Source: an uncultured Pontibacter sp. (GTDB lineage Bacteria; Bacteroidota; Bacteroidia; Cytophagales; Hymenobacteraceae). From it: a stretch of DNA of 64,000 nucleotides. Shown one piece after another: positions 40,111 to 49,374 of this stretch. The stretch lies in the NCBI RefSeq assembly GCF_947492645.1, contig NZ_CANLMZ010000006.1, forward strand, positions 186,001 through 250,000, in the 5' to 3' direction. The position numbers and the translations under genes are program-made. Numbering within the stretch: position 1 is the stretch's first letter; every line of letters starts with the position of its first letter. The notes below the pieces were generated by a model, which saw only the letters and a program-made list of their open reading frames with translations, searched no databases and was not told where the DNA came from.

Positions 40111-42960
40111 TTATTTTACGGAAGAGCTACCAATCGGGTTGCCGTTTGTGTCAAGCTCAACTACTTCGTAGTTAAGTGCTTGCAACTTAGAAAGCACCGT
40201 TTTCTTATCGCCAACCACTACAATGTGCATGTTGTTTACCGGCAGGTGTTTTGCGGCTAGTGCATCAATGTCTTTTTTAGTGATGTTGTTAAGTATATCG
40301 GTTTGCTTCTTCACGAAGTCCTTGCTCAGGTTATACTCGATAATGCGGCCCAGGAAACCGGCTTTTTGACCCGGAGTCTCATACTTACGAGCATCAGACT
40401 GGCCGATAGAGCTCTTCATGAACTTAACTTCGTCTTCGGTAATACCGGTTTTGCTGAAGTTGCTAAGCTCTTTCATAAACTCTGTAACCGACTCGGCAGT
40501 AGCATCGGCGCGCACACCGGCAGAGGCCGTGAACGGACCAGCGTACTTGCTGCCGCTAAAGCCTGAACGGGCACCATACGTGTAACCTTTGTCTTCGCGC
40601 AGGTTCAGGTTGATGCGGCTGTTAAAGGCTCCGCCCAGGTTATAGTTCATCAGGCCAAGTTTGTGGTACTCTCCTGTTGCATCGTAAGGGATGCCCACAT
40701 AACCGATTCTGATCTCAGACTGAGCAGCATCCGGCTTGTCTACAAAGTAGATGCGTGTTTTATCGATGGCCGGTGCTTTTGTATCCGCAACGAGTTTCAC
40801 ATCCTTCTTCTTCCAGTTCTTCAGGAAGTTAAGCTTGCCCATGATCTCTTTCTCTGTGATGTCGCCAACCACAACCAGGTTTGCAACAGAAGGAGAGTAG
40901 TTGTTCTGGTAAAACTTCTTCACATCGTCCAGCGTGATGTTGTTTACCGTTTCGGCAGTACCCGAAGATGGCATCGCCTCGATATGTCCTTCGCCGTAAA
41001 GCAGTTTCAGGTACACATTGTTTGCGATAGCCGTTGGCTGCGTGGCCTGGTTGGCAATGCCTTCCAGTTGCTGTTTCTTCAGGCGGTCAAAGTCGTCCTG
41101 GTTAAACTTAGGCTTAAACATGCGCTCTTCCATCAGGGCCAGCGTCTTGTCTAAGTTCTTTTTCAGCGACTGCACATAAACCATTGTCTCTTCAGAACCG
41201 GCGTAGATGCTTACAGAGCTGCCTAGTTTGTTCAACTCGTTTGTAAACTCCTCTGAAGTATAGTTTTCGGTATCCTCGTTAAGCATGGCGGCTGTAAGCG
41301 AGCTAACGCCGGCTTTGCTCATGTCGTTAGCCGACAGGCGGTGACCACCTTTAATTGCAAGCTGCAACGTAACTGTAGGAATCTCGTCAGACTTGGCACC
41401 GATAATCTTCAGGCCGTTCTTTAACTTGGTAGTATAGTAGTTTGGCACCTGTACAACCGGGTTCGCACCAATCTCAGGGCGCTTGCTGCGGTCAAAGGTA
41501 TCAACTGCTTTGGTATACTTCAGGTTGCTGTACTCATCAGCACCGGCTACATAGCCATTTGTGTCGATAGTATAATTATCAGCCTTCGCCACCATATCAG
41601 ACTTGCCCTTAGGAACTACGCTAAGTATAACAGCGTGCTTGCCTTTGATGTACTGGTTGTACACGCGCATTACATCCTCTTTGGTAACAGCGTTTATACG
41701 CTTAATCTCTTCCTGGATGTAGTTCGGGTTGTTGCGGAACGTTTCGTAAGAAGCCAGCTGTGATACTTTGCCGCTCACACTTGCCATTCTGTTTACCAGG
41801 CCGCTCTCTGCCTGCGCCTTAAAGCGAATCAGGTCATCCTCGTTAATGCCACGCTGCTCAAACTCGGCAATCGACTTGCGAACCAAAGCCTCCATATCCG
41901 AAAGCTTGTTTGTAGGGAACGTTACGATTGAGATACCGAATTCGCCGGCCAGCTCAGAAGTTGAGTTGAACGTAGAGGCCTGCATGGCTTTCTGCTCTTT
42001 TACAAAGTTTTTGTAGAAGATAGAGTTTTTGCCCTGTCCCAGTACTTCTGCTAGTACATCCAGCGCCGGCTCATCTTTGTGGCCTGCCTCTGGTGTCGGG
42101 TATGTCATGCGCAGCATCGGGAAACGCACGTTATCTTCGTAAGACACGTAACGGTCCTTGTCCAGCTTAGCCATCATTGGCTTCATGTCCTGTACGGCTG
42201 GGCCGGCAGGAATAGAGCCAAAGTATTTCTCAACCAGTTTCACAACTTCCTCTGGCTTCACGTCGCCACCTACTGTTACTGTAGCATTGTTAGGGCCGTA
42301 CCAGCGCAGGAAGAAGTTTTTCAGGTCGTTTACATCCACACGGTTCAGGTCTTCCAGGTAACCGATGGTGGTCCAGGAATACGGGTGGCCGTAAGGATAA
42401 AGGTTTTTAGAGGTCATTTCGTAAACCAGGCCATACGGACGGTTGTCGTAGTTCTGGCCGCGCTCGTTCTTTACAGTTTCGCGCTGTACTTCGAATTTCT
42501 GCTGCGTTACGGCATCAAGTAAAAAGCCCATACGGTCAGCCTCCAGCCAAAGGGCCGTAGCCAGCTGGTTGCTTGGTACAGTCTCGAAGTAGTTTGTTCT
42601 GTCGCGGTTGGTTGTACCGTTCAGCGTACCGCCCGATTCAGAAACGATTTTGAAGTGCTCTTCATCGGCTACGTTATCAGACCCCTGGAACATCATGTGC
42701 TCGAAGAAGTGCGCAAAGCCGGACTTGCCAACCTCTTCGCGTGCTGATCCCACATGATAAGTAACATCTACGTGCACCACAGGGTCAGAATTATCTTCGT
42801 GTACGATCAGCGTAAGGCCGTTAGCCAGCTTATACTTTGAGTAAGGAATAACCAGCTCACTTCCTTGCTTGGTTACCTTCTCCACGAGTTTTGTCTGAGC
42901 CTCGGCTGCACTTACCACACTAGCAGTAAGCACAATGCTCAAACCGATCTGTTTAATCAT
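40111..42960 (-). CDS. M16 family zinc metallopeptidase (pitrilysin/insulinase type), two-domain
   Basis: A 949-residue exported peptidase with signal peptide IGLSIVLTASVVSAAEA. The inverted zinc motif HFFEHMMFQG (HxxEH) near residue 83 with the downstream Glu in VKNERGQNYDNRPYG marks the active N-terminal half. The C-terminal half (VQVPNYYTTKLKNGLKIIG onward) repeats the M16 fold without HxxEH, giving the usual clam-shell. Bacteroidota often encode it for periplasmic peptide degradation. Monocistronic, with a strong terminator. Confidence 0.92.
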   Translation of the reverse strand: MIKQIGLSIVLTASVVSAAEAQTKLVEKVTKQGSELVIPYSKYKLANGLTLIVHEDNSDPVVHVDVTYHVGSAREEVGKSGFAHFFEHMMFQGSDNVADEEHFKIVSESGGTLNGTTNRDRTNYFETVPSNQLATALWLEADRMGFLLDAVTQQKFEVQRETVKNERGQNYDNRPYGLVYEMTSKNLYPYGHPYSWTTIGYLEDLNRVDVNDLKNFFLRWYGPNNATVTVGGDVKPEEVVKLVEKYFGSIPAGPAVQDMKPMMAKLDKDRYVSYEDNVRFPMLRMTYPTPEAGHKDEPALDVLAEVLGQGKNSIFYKNFVKEQKAMQASTFNSTSELAGEFGISIVTFPTNKLSDMEALVRKSIAEFEQRGINEDDLIRFKAQAESGLVNRMASVSGKVSQLASYETFRNNPNYIQEEIKRINAVTKEDVMRVYNQYIKGKHAVILSVVPKGKSDMVAKADNYTIDTNGYVAGADEYSNLKYTKAVDTFDRSKRPEIGANPVVQVPNYYTTKLKNGLKIIGAKSDEIPTVTLQLAIKGGHRLSANDMSKAGVSSLTAAMLNEDTENYTSEEFTNELNKLGSSVSIYAGSEETMVYVQSLKKNLDKTLALMEERMFKPKFNQDDFDRLKKQQLEGIANQATQPTAIANNVYLKLLYGEGHIEAMPSSGTAETVNNITLDDVKKFYQNNYSPSVANLVVVGDITEKEIMGKLNFLKNWKKKDVKLVADTKAPAIDKTRIYFVDKPDAAQSEIRIGYVGIPYDATGEYHKLGLMNYNLGGAFNSRINLNLREDKGYTYGARSGFSGSKYAGPFTASAGVRADATAESVTEFMKELSNFSKTGITEDEVKFMKSSIGQSDARKYETPGQKAGFLGRIIEYNLSKDFVKKQTDILNNITKKDIDALAAKHLPVNNMHIVVVGDKKTVLSKLQALNYEVVELDTNGNPIGSSSVK

Positions 42961-43041
42961 GTTCGTTTTTTTAAGGTAGTTTAAAACTAACTAACAAGAT
43001 AACAGAAGATAGTAATAATCAAAAATAATATAGACGAAACT

Positions 43042-43446
43042 CTATTTTGTTTCTCTTAAAACCTGTTTCGCGAACATAACAGACACGGTAAGGGTAAGCA
43101 AGGCGATAACCAGCATGGCTGTTGTCAGCAGAAAGGCCATGCCCGCTGTTTCGGTGGTGCCTGTTTCCTGGCTCTCCTGTATCATGCCCAGCAGCCTAGT
43201 AAAGTAGGTGGCAGCGCGCCAACCCAAAACAAAAGTTAACAGTCCTGCCTCGGCGGTGCCAAGTATAAAGCCCCAGCGGTGGCCGCGGTTAAGAAAGTGC
43301 CCGGCAGTAAGCCCGATCAAGCCACCGGCGGCCCCTGTTATAAGTGCCGTTTTTGCCTGCTCTCCGGCCAGGTCTACAGCCACAGCGCCACAGGCAAGCA
43401 TAAAGAAACCAAAAAAAGCGTACAGGTAGGATATGTTTTTATGCAT
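43042..43446 (-). CDS. Four-helix membrane protein, possibly TMEM14-like
   Basis: A 134-residue protein with four hydrophobic segments, Gly-rich in the second and third (ALITGAAGGLIGLTAGHFLNRGHRWGFILGTAEAGLLTFVLGW). The pattern of small Gly-rich helices is that of TMEM14/COG5548 proteins, though the match is loose. N-terminus MHKNISYLYAFFGFFMLACG. Function unknown. It is divergent from the topoisomerase gene. Confidence 0.66.
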   Translation of the reverse strand: MHKNISYLYAFFGFFMLACGAVAVDLAGEQAKTALITGAAGGLIGLTAGHFLNRGHRWGFILGTAEAGLLTFVLGWRAATYFTRLLGMIQESQETGTTETAGMAFLLTTAMLVIALLTLTVSVMFAKQVLRETK

Positions 43447-43587
43447 CGTATTGGGCGCTTATAGTATAAGGTGATGCTGCAAATATAACATAGAATGCAA
43501 GACCACACCACCGCAAGGCGGGGCAAAGTATAAGGCGCTGCAAAACTTTTACAGGTAACTACAGTATCATTTGCTTGAGGTATTGAT

Positions 43588-44694
43588 ATGGAGCCTCTGA
43601 AGATGGCAAGAAAGAACGAACTGCACGAATTATACGCCGACCCAACCAAATCTGCTGCCGGGGCCGGCTTACGTTATACTTCTGATAGCAAACCTGGCTA
43701 TAGCCGGAAAAAAGCCGGAAAAGGATTTCAGTTCCTGGATGAGAACGGGGAGAAGATAGCAGATGAAAAAACATTAGAGCGCCTAAACGCACTAGTTATA
43801 CCGCCGGCCTGGACGGAAGTATGGATTTGCAAATCGCCGAAGGGGCACCTGCAGGTAACTGGCCGCGACGATAAAGGGCGCAAGCAATACATTTACCACC
43901 CGCAATGGCAGAAAGCCCGCAGCCTTACGAAATTTGGCCGCATGATTTCGTTTGGCAAAAGCCTGCCGGTTTTGCGCGAACAGATAGAAAAAGATATTAG
44001 CTCCCGGCAACTGAACCGCCGAAAAGTTACCGCACTTGTGCTCTCGCTGATGGATAATGCGCTTATCCGGATCGGTAACCGCCATTATGCCAAATCAAAT
44101 CAATCATATGGCCTTACTACGCTGCGCGATAGGCACGTGAAGATTGATGGCAGTAGTATAAAATTTGCCTTTAAGGGAAAAAAAGGAGTGGAGCACGACA
44201 TTGATTTAAAAGACCGCAGGTTGGCGCGGCTAGTTAAACAATGCCGCGATATTCCGGGATACGACCTGTTTCAGTACTACGATGAAAACGGGGAGCGACA
44301 AACGCTGGAGTCGGGTGATGTTAATGAGTATTTGCGCGAAGCCACTAAGTATGATTTCACAGCCAAAGATTTCCGGACCTGGGGCGGTACGGTGCGCATG
44401 GTCGAATGCCTCGAAAACGTGATCGAAGATAACCCTGACCTTGACAAAGAGAAAAGTATAAGAGAGGCCGTAAAGCAGGTAGCCAAGGGCTTAGGAAACA
44501 CGCCAAGCGTTTGCACCAAATATTATATACACCCAGAGGTTGTCAATCTATTCAGAGAAGATAAGCTGCTAAGGTACCTGCAAAAGCACGATGCCGAAAC
44601 TCCTAAAACGAAGAACTTGTCAGGTACCGAAGAACTAGTGCTAAAAATGCTGCAGAAAGTAGCCAAAGAACAGGAGAAAAAAGCGGCTGCTTAG
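43588..44694 (+). CDS. DNA topoisomerase IB (poxvirus-like)
   Basis: A 368-residue eukaryotic/poxvirus-type type IB topoisomerase that relaxes supercoils through a 3'-phosphotyrosyl link. The N-terminal domain includes YTSDSKPGYSRKKAGKGFQFLDENG. The catalytic core shows RIGNRHYAKSNQSYGLTTLRDRHV and the nucleophile region NTPSVCTKYYIHPEV. A second in-frame ATG (MARKNEL, residue 6) could be the true start. Such enzymes occur in scattered bacteria and are accessory to gyrase and topo I. Confidence 0.93.
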   Translation: MEPLKMARKNELHELYADPTKSAAGAGLRYTSDSKPGYSRKKAGKGFQFLDENGEKIADEKTLERLNALVIPPAWTEVWICKSPKGHLQVTGRDDKGRKQYIYHPQWQKARSLTKFGRMISFGKSLPVLREQIEKDISSRQLNRRKVTALVLSLMDNALIRIGNRHYAKSNQSYGLTTLRDRHVKIDGSSIKFAFKGKKGVEHDIDLKDRRLARLVKQCRDIPGYDLFQYYDENGERQTLESGDVNEYLREATKYDFTAKDFRTWGGTVRMVECLENVIEDNPDLDKEKSIREAVKQVAKGLGNTPSVCTKYYIHPEVVNLFREDKLLRYLQKHDAETPKTKNLSGTEELVLKMLQKVAKEQEKKAAA

Positions 44695-44740
44695 CGGTTG
44701 CTGGTTACATCATAACTAAAGAATCTTGTTTAGTACCGAA

Positions 44741-44796
44741 TCCAACCACGCCCGGCTCCTCCTTGTTTAAGGCGGGGAGTGGTAGGGGGAGTTGGA
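44741..44796. repeat. Interspersed imperfect palindrome bounded by TCCAAC/GTTGGA
   Basis: TCCAACCACGCCC...GGCGGGGAGTGGTAGGGGGAGTTGGA is an imperfect palindrome of a type common between Bacteroidota genes. A related half is at 47861-47904. It follows the topoisomerase gene and is not a normal terminator. Confidence 0.55.
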
Positions 44797-44818
44797 TAAA
44801 GTATAAAGTATAAAAAAG

Positions 44819-45448
44819 CTACTTGGGCATGTTATCCAGCGACTGCCACAGGTATTTACTGGCAATGGTGCGGTAAGGGCGCCATACTTCTGCTATTTCC
44901 TGCATACGGATTTTCAGCGCCTTGCCGGTTTCTTCGAGGCCATAATGTCGTTTCATAGCATTTTGAATACCGAGGTCATCCAAAGGAAGTACATCAGGTC
45001 TTTCAAGGGCAAACATCAGCAGCATTTCTACCGTCCAGCGGCCAACGCCCTTAATTTGTGTCAGGTGCTTTATCAGTTCCTCGTCCGGCATAGCATCTAT
45101 AGTAGCGTGATCCAGGTTTCCGTCAGTAGCAAAGGCTGCTACATTGCGTATATACCCGATCTTCTGAAAAGAAAGTCCTGCGCTTCTGAGTGCCTCATCG
45201 GGTGTTTCCAGTACCAGGTGCGGGTGCGGGTATTGCTCGGGGTACAGCTCCGTAAACCTCCTGAAAATAGTAGCAGCAACCTTGGTGCTTAACTGCTGCG
45301 AAACGATGGAGCTAAGTAGTTTAAAGTATAAATCCTCTGATTTAGAAGATTGCAGCGGTTGTCCCTGGCCAACGATGGCCGCCATGATGGGGTCTTTGGC
45401 TAGAACAGCCATTGCTTCGGAAGCAGGGTAGTGGGGGATAGAACTCAT
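44819..45448 (-). CDS. DNA-3-methyladenine glycosylase II / AlkA-like HhH-GPD protein
   Basis: A 209-residue base-excision repair glycosylase of the HhH-GPD superfamily. The helix-hairpin-helix IKGVGRWTVEMLLMFAL and the catalytic Asp in VLPLDDLGIQNAM are intact. It is short like the bacterial AlkA2/MAG-like enzymes and has no N-terminal regulatory domain. It should remove alkylated purines. Single gene. Confidence 0.9.
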   Translation of the reverse strand: MSSIPHYPASEAMAVLAKDPIMAAIVGQGQPLQSSKSEDLYFKLLSSIVSQQLSTKVAATIFRRFTELYPEQYPHPHLVLETPDEALRSAGLSFQKIGYIRNVAAFATDGNLDHATIDAMPDEELIKHLTQIKGVGRWTVEMLLMFALERPDVLPLDDLGIQNAMKRHYGLEETGKALKIRMQEIAEVWRPYRTIASKYLWQSLDNMPK

Positions 45449-45578
45449 AGTTTTATAGTGGTAAAATTAAGCAAGGGATGGGTGTAAGGCTAAGAGCGTA
45501 AGGCCTTTATTTCGGGTACGATGTTTCTTTATCATCGCACCCGAAACGGAACTATGGATTTAGGTATACTTCCTGATT

Positions 45579-46622
45579 CTATACTTCTACCTGTTGCTTG
45601 CTCAAAGACCTTAACACTTCAATAGTATGTTGCATCATTTCTGCTGTCACGTCCAGGTGCGTTACAAAGCGGATCATCTGCGGCCCGAAGCTGGCGGCCA
45701 GAATTCCTTCTTTGCGTAAGGCTGCTACAAAGGCAGCATCAGTATACTGTTCGTTCAGCTTAAAGATCACGATATTCGTTTCTACGGGTAAAACGCTCTC
45801 TACATAATCGGTTTGCAGCAGCACCTCTTCCAGGGCTTTTGCTTTTTCCTGATCTTCTTTGAGGCGCTCCACGTGGTTATCTAGCGCATAAATACAGGCA
45901 GCAGCCAGGTAGCCCGCCTGTCGCATACCGCCGCCAAACACTTTGCGTACACGGCGCGACTTCTTGATGAATTCTTTACTGCCCAATAATACAGAGCCAA
46001 CCGGTGCACCCAAGCCTTTGGAGATGCAGATAGAAATGCTGTCAAAGTATAAACCATAAGCCTTAGCGTCAACGCCGGATGCAACAAGGGCATTGAAAAC
46101 ACGCGCGCCATCTAAGTGCAGGGCCAGGCTGTGGCGCTTGCATACTTCTGAAATGGCTGCAATCTCGTCTAACGTATAAAAAGTGCCGCCGCCTTTGTTG
46201 CAGGTATTTTCAAGGGCAACTAACTTTGTTTCCGGAAAATGGATGTTATCCAGCGGGCGGATGTTAGCCTCAATTTGAGCCGGTGTCATTTTGCCGCGGT
46301 TGCCGTGTACCAGCGCTGTAGAGGCACCGGAGTTAAAGGCAATGCCGCCACCTTCGTACTGGTGTATGTGGGCGGTAATATCGCAGATAACCTCTGTAAG
46401 CGGTTGTGTGTGCACTTTAATGGCAATCTGATTCGTCATGGTGCCGGAAGGGCAGAACAGGCCGGCCTCCATCCCGAACATGGCTGCAGCTTTTTCTTCC
46501 AAGGCATTTACCGTTGGATCTTCGCCATAAACATCATCTCCAACAGGGGCTGCAAACATGGCCTGCAACATTTGGGGAGTTGGTTTTGTAACGGTATCGG
46601 AACGAAGGTCAGTTAGGGTCAT
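45579..46622 (-). CDS. Low-specificity threonine aldolase
   Basis: A 347-residue PLP-dependent fold-type I enzyme that cleaves L-threonine to glycine and acetaldehyde. The start [19 protein letters not shown] is the family hallmark. The PLP lysine is in [19 protein letters not shown] (about residue 200), with the Asp of [11 protein letters not shown] before it. Length is normal. It is divergent from the small basic gene at 46702. Confidence 0.93.
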   Translation of the reverse strand: MTLTDLRSDTVTKPTPQMLQAMFAAPVGDDVYGEDPTVNALEEKAAAMFGMEAGLFCPSGTMTNQIAIKVHTQPLTEVICDITAHIHQYEGGGIAFNSGASTALVHGNRGKMTPAQIEANIRPLDNIHFPETKLVALENTCNKGGGTFYTLDEIAAISEVCKRHSLALHLDGARVFNALVASGVDAKAYGLYFDSISICISKGLGAPVGSVLLGSKEFIKKSRRVRKVFGGGMRQAGYLAAACIYALDNHVERLKEDQEKAKALEEVLLQTDYVESVLPVETNIVIFKLNEQYTDAAFVAALRKEGILAASFGPQMIRFVTHLDVTAEMMQHTIEVLRSLSKQQVEV

Positions 46623-46668
46623 ATCAATTTGATTCAGAAAATTTCTTTACTTTGTAAAAATAATATTT

Positions 46669-46676
46669 TACTTTTG
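46669..46676 (+). promoter_or_regulatory. Bacteroidota -7 box
   Basis: TACTTTTG matches TAnnTTTG, 25 bp upstream of the ATG at 46702. A TTTG at 46651 is too close for the normal 19-bp spacing, so the -33 element is unclear. Confidence 0.5.
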
Positions 46677-46701
46677 CCCTTCAAATTAAAATTTTGCAAC
46701 G

Positions 46702-46890
46702 ATGGGAGTTACTAGACTTAAAAGAAAAGACCGTAAGAATAAGGCGAGAGCAAACAACAAGGTTGCCAGAATTAAGCAGCTGTTGTTAACACCAGTTATC
46801 AAGAACGTTGATATGGACGAGCTAAGAGCTCAGTTCGGTGAAGCGCCAAAAAACAAGAAAGAAACAACTGAAGAAACTTCAGCTGAGTAG
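46702..46890 (+). CDS. Small basic conserved-looking Bacteroidota protein
   Basis: A 62-residue protein: a basic N-terminus (MGVTRLKRKDRKNKARANNK), a conserved-looking core (IKQLLLTPVIKNVDMDELRAQFG) and an acidic tail (KKETTEETSAE). Similar short proteins are common in Bacteroidota, with no known function; the basic head suggests RNA or ribosome association, which is a guess. It has its own promoter box and terminator and is not part of an operon. Confidence 0.78.
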   Translation: MGVTRLKRKDRKNKARANNKVARIKQLLLTPVIKNVDMDELRAQFGEAPKNKKETTEETSAE

Positions 46891-46969
46891 TCTTTATACG
46901 GCAAAGTAAAACCATCTGCCTGCCAACGCTGTGAAAGCTTCGGTTGGCGGGTTTTCGAAAGACTTCAGA

Positions 46970-47000
46970 GTGTGTTTGCAGTAGCAGGCACACTTTTTTT
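46970..47000 (+). terminator. Terminator of the small basic gene
   Basis: GTGTGTTTGC/GCAGGCACAC pair with two wobble pairs, followed by seven T. An upstream hairpin (46922-46960) with GCCAAC/GTTGGC may help. Confidence 0.7.
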
Positions 47001-47496
47001 ATGCCCGGTTGCCAAGTTCTATTACCTGCAGGTTCTTGATCAGCCCCGCTTCAATATCAAACCTTACCATTGTGCGCACCTTATGGAACCCGTGTTTGCC
47101 AGCCGCGCCCGGGTTAATGTGCAACAGGTTGTTCAGGCTTTTGTCAGGCATTATCTTTAGTATATGCGAATGGCCCGTTATATACAGTTGCGGCGGGTTC
47201 TCTTTTATACTTTGGCGCACATCCGGGTGGTACTTGCCAGGGTAACCGCCAATGTGCGTCATCATCACATCAAGGCCATTTAGGGTAAAGCGGTTTACTT
47301 TTGGGTGTACCTGGCGTATAATTGCATCGTCAATATTTCCGTAAACACCCTGTAGCGGCGCAATTTCGGCCAACCTGTCTGATACATCTATACTTCCAAA
47401 ATCGCCTGCATGCCATATCTCGTCTCTGTCGGATAGTAAACGGATGATCTGCTCGTCGAGGTAGGAGTGGGTGTCGGAGAGGAGGCCTATTTTCAT
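46999..47496 (-). CDS. YfcE/MJ0936-type metallophosphodiesterase
   Basis: A 165-residue single-domain calcineurin-like phosphodiesterase. The metal-ligand motifs are KIGLLSDTHSYLD, WHAGDFGSIDV, GVYGNIDD, MMTHIGGYPG and YITGHSHILKI. Length matches the small cytosolic MJ0936/YfcE type. Substrate unknown. Its 3' end overlaps the T-tract of the terminator of the convergent small basic gene. Confidence 0.9.
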   Translation of the reverse strand: MKIGLLSDTHSYLDEQIIRLLSDRDEIWHAGDFGSIDVSDRLAEIAPLQGVYGNIDDAIIRQVHPKVNRFTLNGLDVMMTHIGGYPGKYHPDVRQSIKENPPQLYITGHSHILKIMPDKSLNNLLHINPGAAGKHGFHKVRTMVRFDIEAGLIKNLQVIELGNRA

Positions 47497-47792
47497 ACTT
47501 GTAGTTGTTGTTGGTTTAAGGTTTACGCGCGATAAACGTAACGTATAACTTAATGCTGTTTATACTGTTTTATCTGGTTCCTGTTCGTCCGGAGTTTTAC
47601 AAGCCTATACTTTTTACTCTGGCTTTGGTGCCCTCAAGGCCGGGAAGCCTTGGCTTTGGGTATCGGGTTGTTTATTGAATACTGCCTCCGCGCTGCTCCG
47701 GCTGCCCTGCAGGCACCGCAACAATAGCAGGTGCTCTTCAAAGAGGTTGGTGTTGTAAATTGTAGTAATTGGAATAAAACGCCCCCTCGTAG

Positions 47793-47812
47793 GGACAGGT
47801 CGCGACCTGTCC
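47793..47812. repeat. 20-bp perfect palindrome with CGCG centre
   Basis: GGACAGGTCG/CGACCTGTCC is perfectly self-complementary, set in CGTAGGGACAGG...CCTGTCCGCGCAATGG. Similar palindromes recur between genes in many bacteria. Confidence 0.6.
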
Positions 47813-47860
47813 GCGCAATGGCCGCTGCTACAAAGTATAAGCTTATGCGAAAGCAACGGC

Positions 47861-47904
47861 CGCTACTCACCGCCTTTGGTAAGAAAGGGGCTGGGGTGGT
47901 TGGA
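47861..47904. repeat. Half of interspersed palindromic element
   Basis: CACCGCCTTTGGTAAGAAAGGGGCTGGGGTGGTTGGA resembles the right half of the element at 44741-44796. Confidence 0.45.
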
Positions 47905-47943
47905 CACGGTATTGCTTACAACTTGTCCAGCCACGCATACTTG

Positions 47944-48582
47944 CTATTTTCCCCAGGTTTCCGGCGACTTTCTCCAGTCAGCCAAAGCATCCATGGCACT
48001 CTCAGCAATGTATCCATTGGCAAGCGCGGCCTCGGTTAAGGCCTTGTAGTTGCTCAGGCAATGCAACGGTATACCGGCATTTTTAAAGTTATCTTCAGCC
48101 AGGGCAAAGCCATAGGTAAAAATTGCGGCCATACCTACCACCTCGGCACCAGCAGCTTTTACAGCCTCGGCTGCCTTTAAAGAACTACCGCCTGTCGATA
48201 TCAGATCTTCTACCAAAACCACTTTTTGGCCCTCAAGCAAACGGCCTTCTATCTGGTTGCCCATGCCGTGCTTTTTAGGCTCTGGGCGCACGTACAGGAA
48301 AGGCATCTCCAGCAGTTCTGCCACCAGGGCACCCTGCGCAATACCAGCGGTTGCAACACCGGCTATAGCCTCGGCATCGGGGTATTTTTGTTTGATTAGC
48401 TCAGCCAACTCCTGCTTTATGTAGCTGCGGATGTAGGGGAAGGATAGCGTGACGCGGTTGTCGCAGTAGATAGGCGAATTCCAGCCGCTGCTCCACTTAA
48501 ACGGCTGCTCTGGCCTTAGTTTTACAGCCTCTGTCTCTAGTAAGTACGAGGCTACCTGATGTGCTGTGTTCGTAGAATCCAT
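47944..48582 (-). CDS. pyrE: Orotate phosphoribosyltransferase
   Basis: A 212-residue type I phosphoribosyltransferase that makes orotidine 5'-phosphate from orotate and PRPP in pyrimidine synthesis. The PRPP motif VVLVEDLISTGGSSLKAAE is at about residue 120, with YVRPEPKKHGMGNQIEG and AIAGVATAGIAQGALVAE as substrate blocks. Length is normal. No other pyr genes are near, which is common. It is divergent from the Nudix gene. Confidence 0.95.
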   Translation of the reverse strand: MDSTNTAHQVASYLLETEAVKLRPEQPFKWSSGWNSPIYCDNRVTLSFPYIRSYIKQELAELIKQKYPDAEAIAGVATAGIAQGALVAELLEMPFLYVRPEPKKHGMGNQIEGRLLEGQKVVLVEDLISTGGSSLKAAEAVKAAGAEVVGMAAIFTYGFALAEDNFKNAGIPLHCLSNYKALTEAALANGYIAESAMDALADWRKSPETWGK

Positions 48583-48690
48583 GGGTCGAATTTACGTAAA
48601 TATTCTTCCTTTTTGTTTGACGGGTTTTGATTAACGTGGTTTTTTTATCTATTTGTGTAAATTTCGCATTCATCTGACGTATCCTACTGC

Positions 48691-49374
48691 ATGAACGTTT
48701 TTATTAACGATATTCCCCTGGTCCTGAAAAAAGCATCTGAAAAGGTGTATAAGCATGAGTATGATCTTATTCTGAAGGCATCGGATCATTTTACATCGAA
48801 AGACCTGGTAGGAGATGTGCTTATTAAAGAAGCCGATGCTGCATTGATTGACCGGCTGGTGCGCCTGATGGAAGTGAAGAGGCTGAAGAAGCTGAAATCG
48901 CTGACGCTGGTGCCCGAAAAAAAGAAGCGCCTGATGATAGAGCACCTCAAAGACCAGTTTAAAATTGTAAAGGCCGCCGGCGGATTGGTTATAAAGGACG
49001 GTAAAATTCTGATGATGTACCGCCTGGGTGTTTGGGACCTCCCGAAAGGAAAGCTGGACAAGAAGGAGAAAGTGAAGGCAGGTGCCTTGCGTGAGGTGGA
49101 GGAAGAGTGCAACATTCAGGTAGAAATACTGGAGAAGCTGCCTAAAACCTGGCACTCCTATGCTTTTAAAGGCAAGAAAATACTAAAGAAAACCAGCTGG
49201 TTTCTGATGAGCTGCACAGACGACAGCCTGATGAAGCCACAAGCCGAGGAGTTTATCGAAGAAGTGCGCTGGATGACGCCAGAAGAGGTGCAGGAAGTGC
49301 TGCCTAACGCCTATACTTCCATTGCCTTTATAGTGAAGCACTATCTGCAATCTCTGAAAACCGGAAAGGTATAA
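48691..49374 (+). CDS. Nudix hydrolase with unusual N-terminal domain
   Basis: A 227-residue protein. The Nudix box is recognisable as GALREVEEECNIQ after GVWDLPKGKLDKKEKVKA (residues about 113-145), so it should hydrolyse a nucleoside-diphosphate-linked substrate. The first 90 residues (MNVFINDIPLVLKKASEKVYKHEYDLILKASDHF) are a separate domain not typical of small Nudix enzymes and not recognised. The 3' end overlaps the coaD gene by 47 nt on the opposite strand. Confidence 0.87.
   Translation: MNVFINDIPLVLKKASEKVYKHEYDLILKASDHFTSKDLVGDVLIKEADAALIDRLVRLMEVKRLKKLKSLTLVPEKKKRLMIEHLKDQFKIVKAAGGLVIKDGKILMMYRLGVWDLPKGKLDKKEKVKAGALREVEEECNIQVEILEKLPKTWHSYAFKGKKILKKTSWFLMSCTDDSLMKPQAEEFIEEVRWMTPEEVQEVLPNAYTSIAFIVKHYLQSLKTGKV

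Larger units (their letters stand above)
47497..47943. other. 447-bp gap with repeat-like sequence, no gene
   Basis: The open frames here lack coding character. The stretch holds a perfect 20-bp palindrome (47793-47812) and a Bacteroidota intergenic palindrome half (47861-47904), with a G+C-rich middle unlike the neighbouring gaps. It may be a degraded mobile or REP-like element. Confidence 0.5.

Noticed and set aside
46922..46960. A small attC-like hairpin (GCCAAC/GTTGGC) after the small basic gene
   Set aside because: It is too short, lacks the interior arms and is better explained as a terminator hairpin.
47614..48039. Overlapping open frames in the 447-bp gap
   Set aside because: They have no recognisable domain, overlap each other on both strands and lie in repeat-like sequence.
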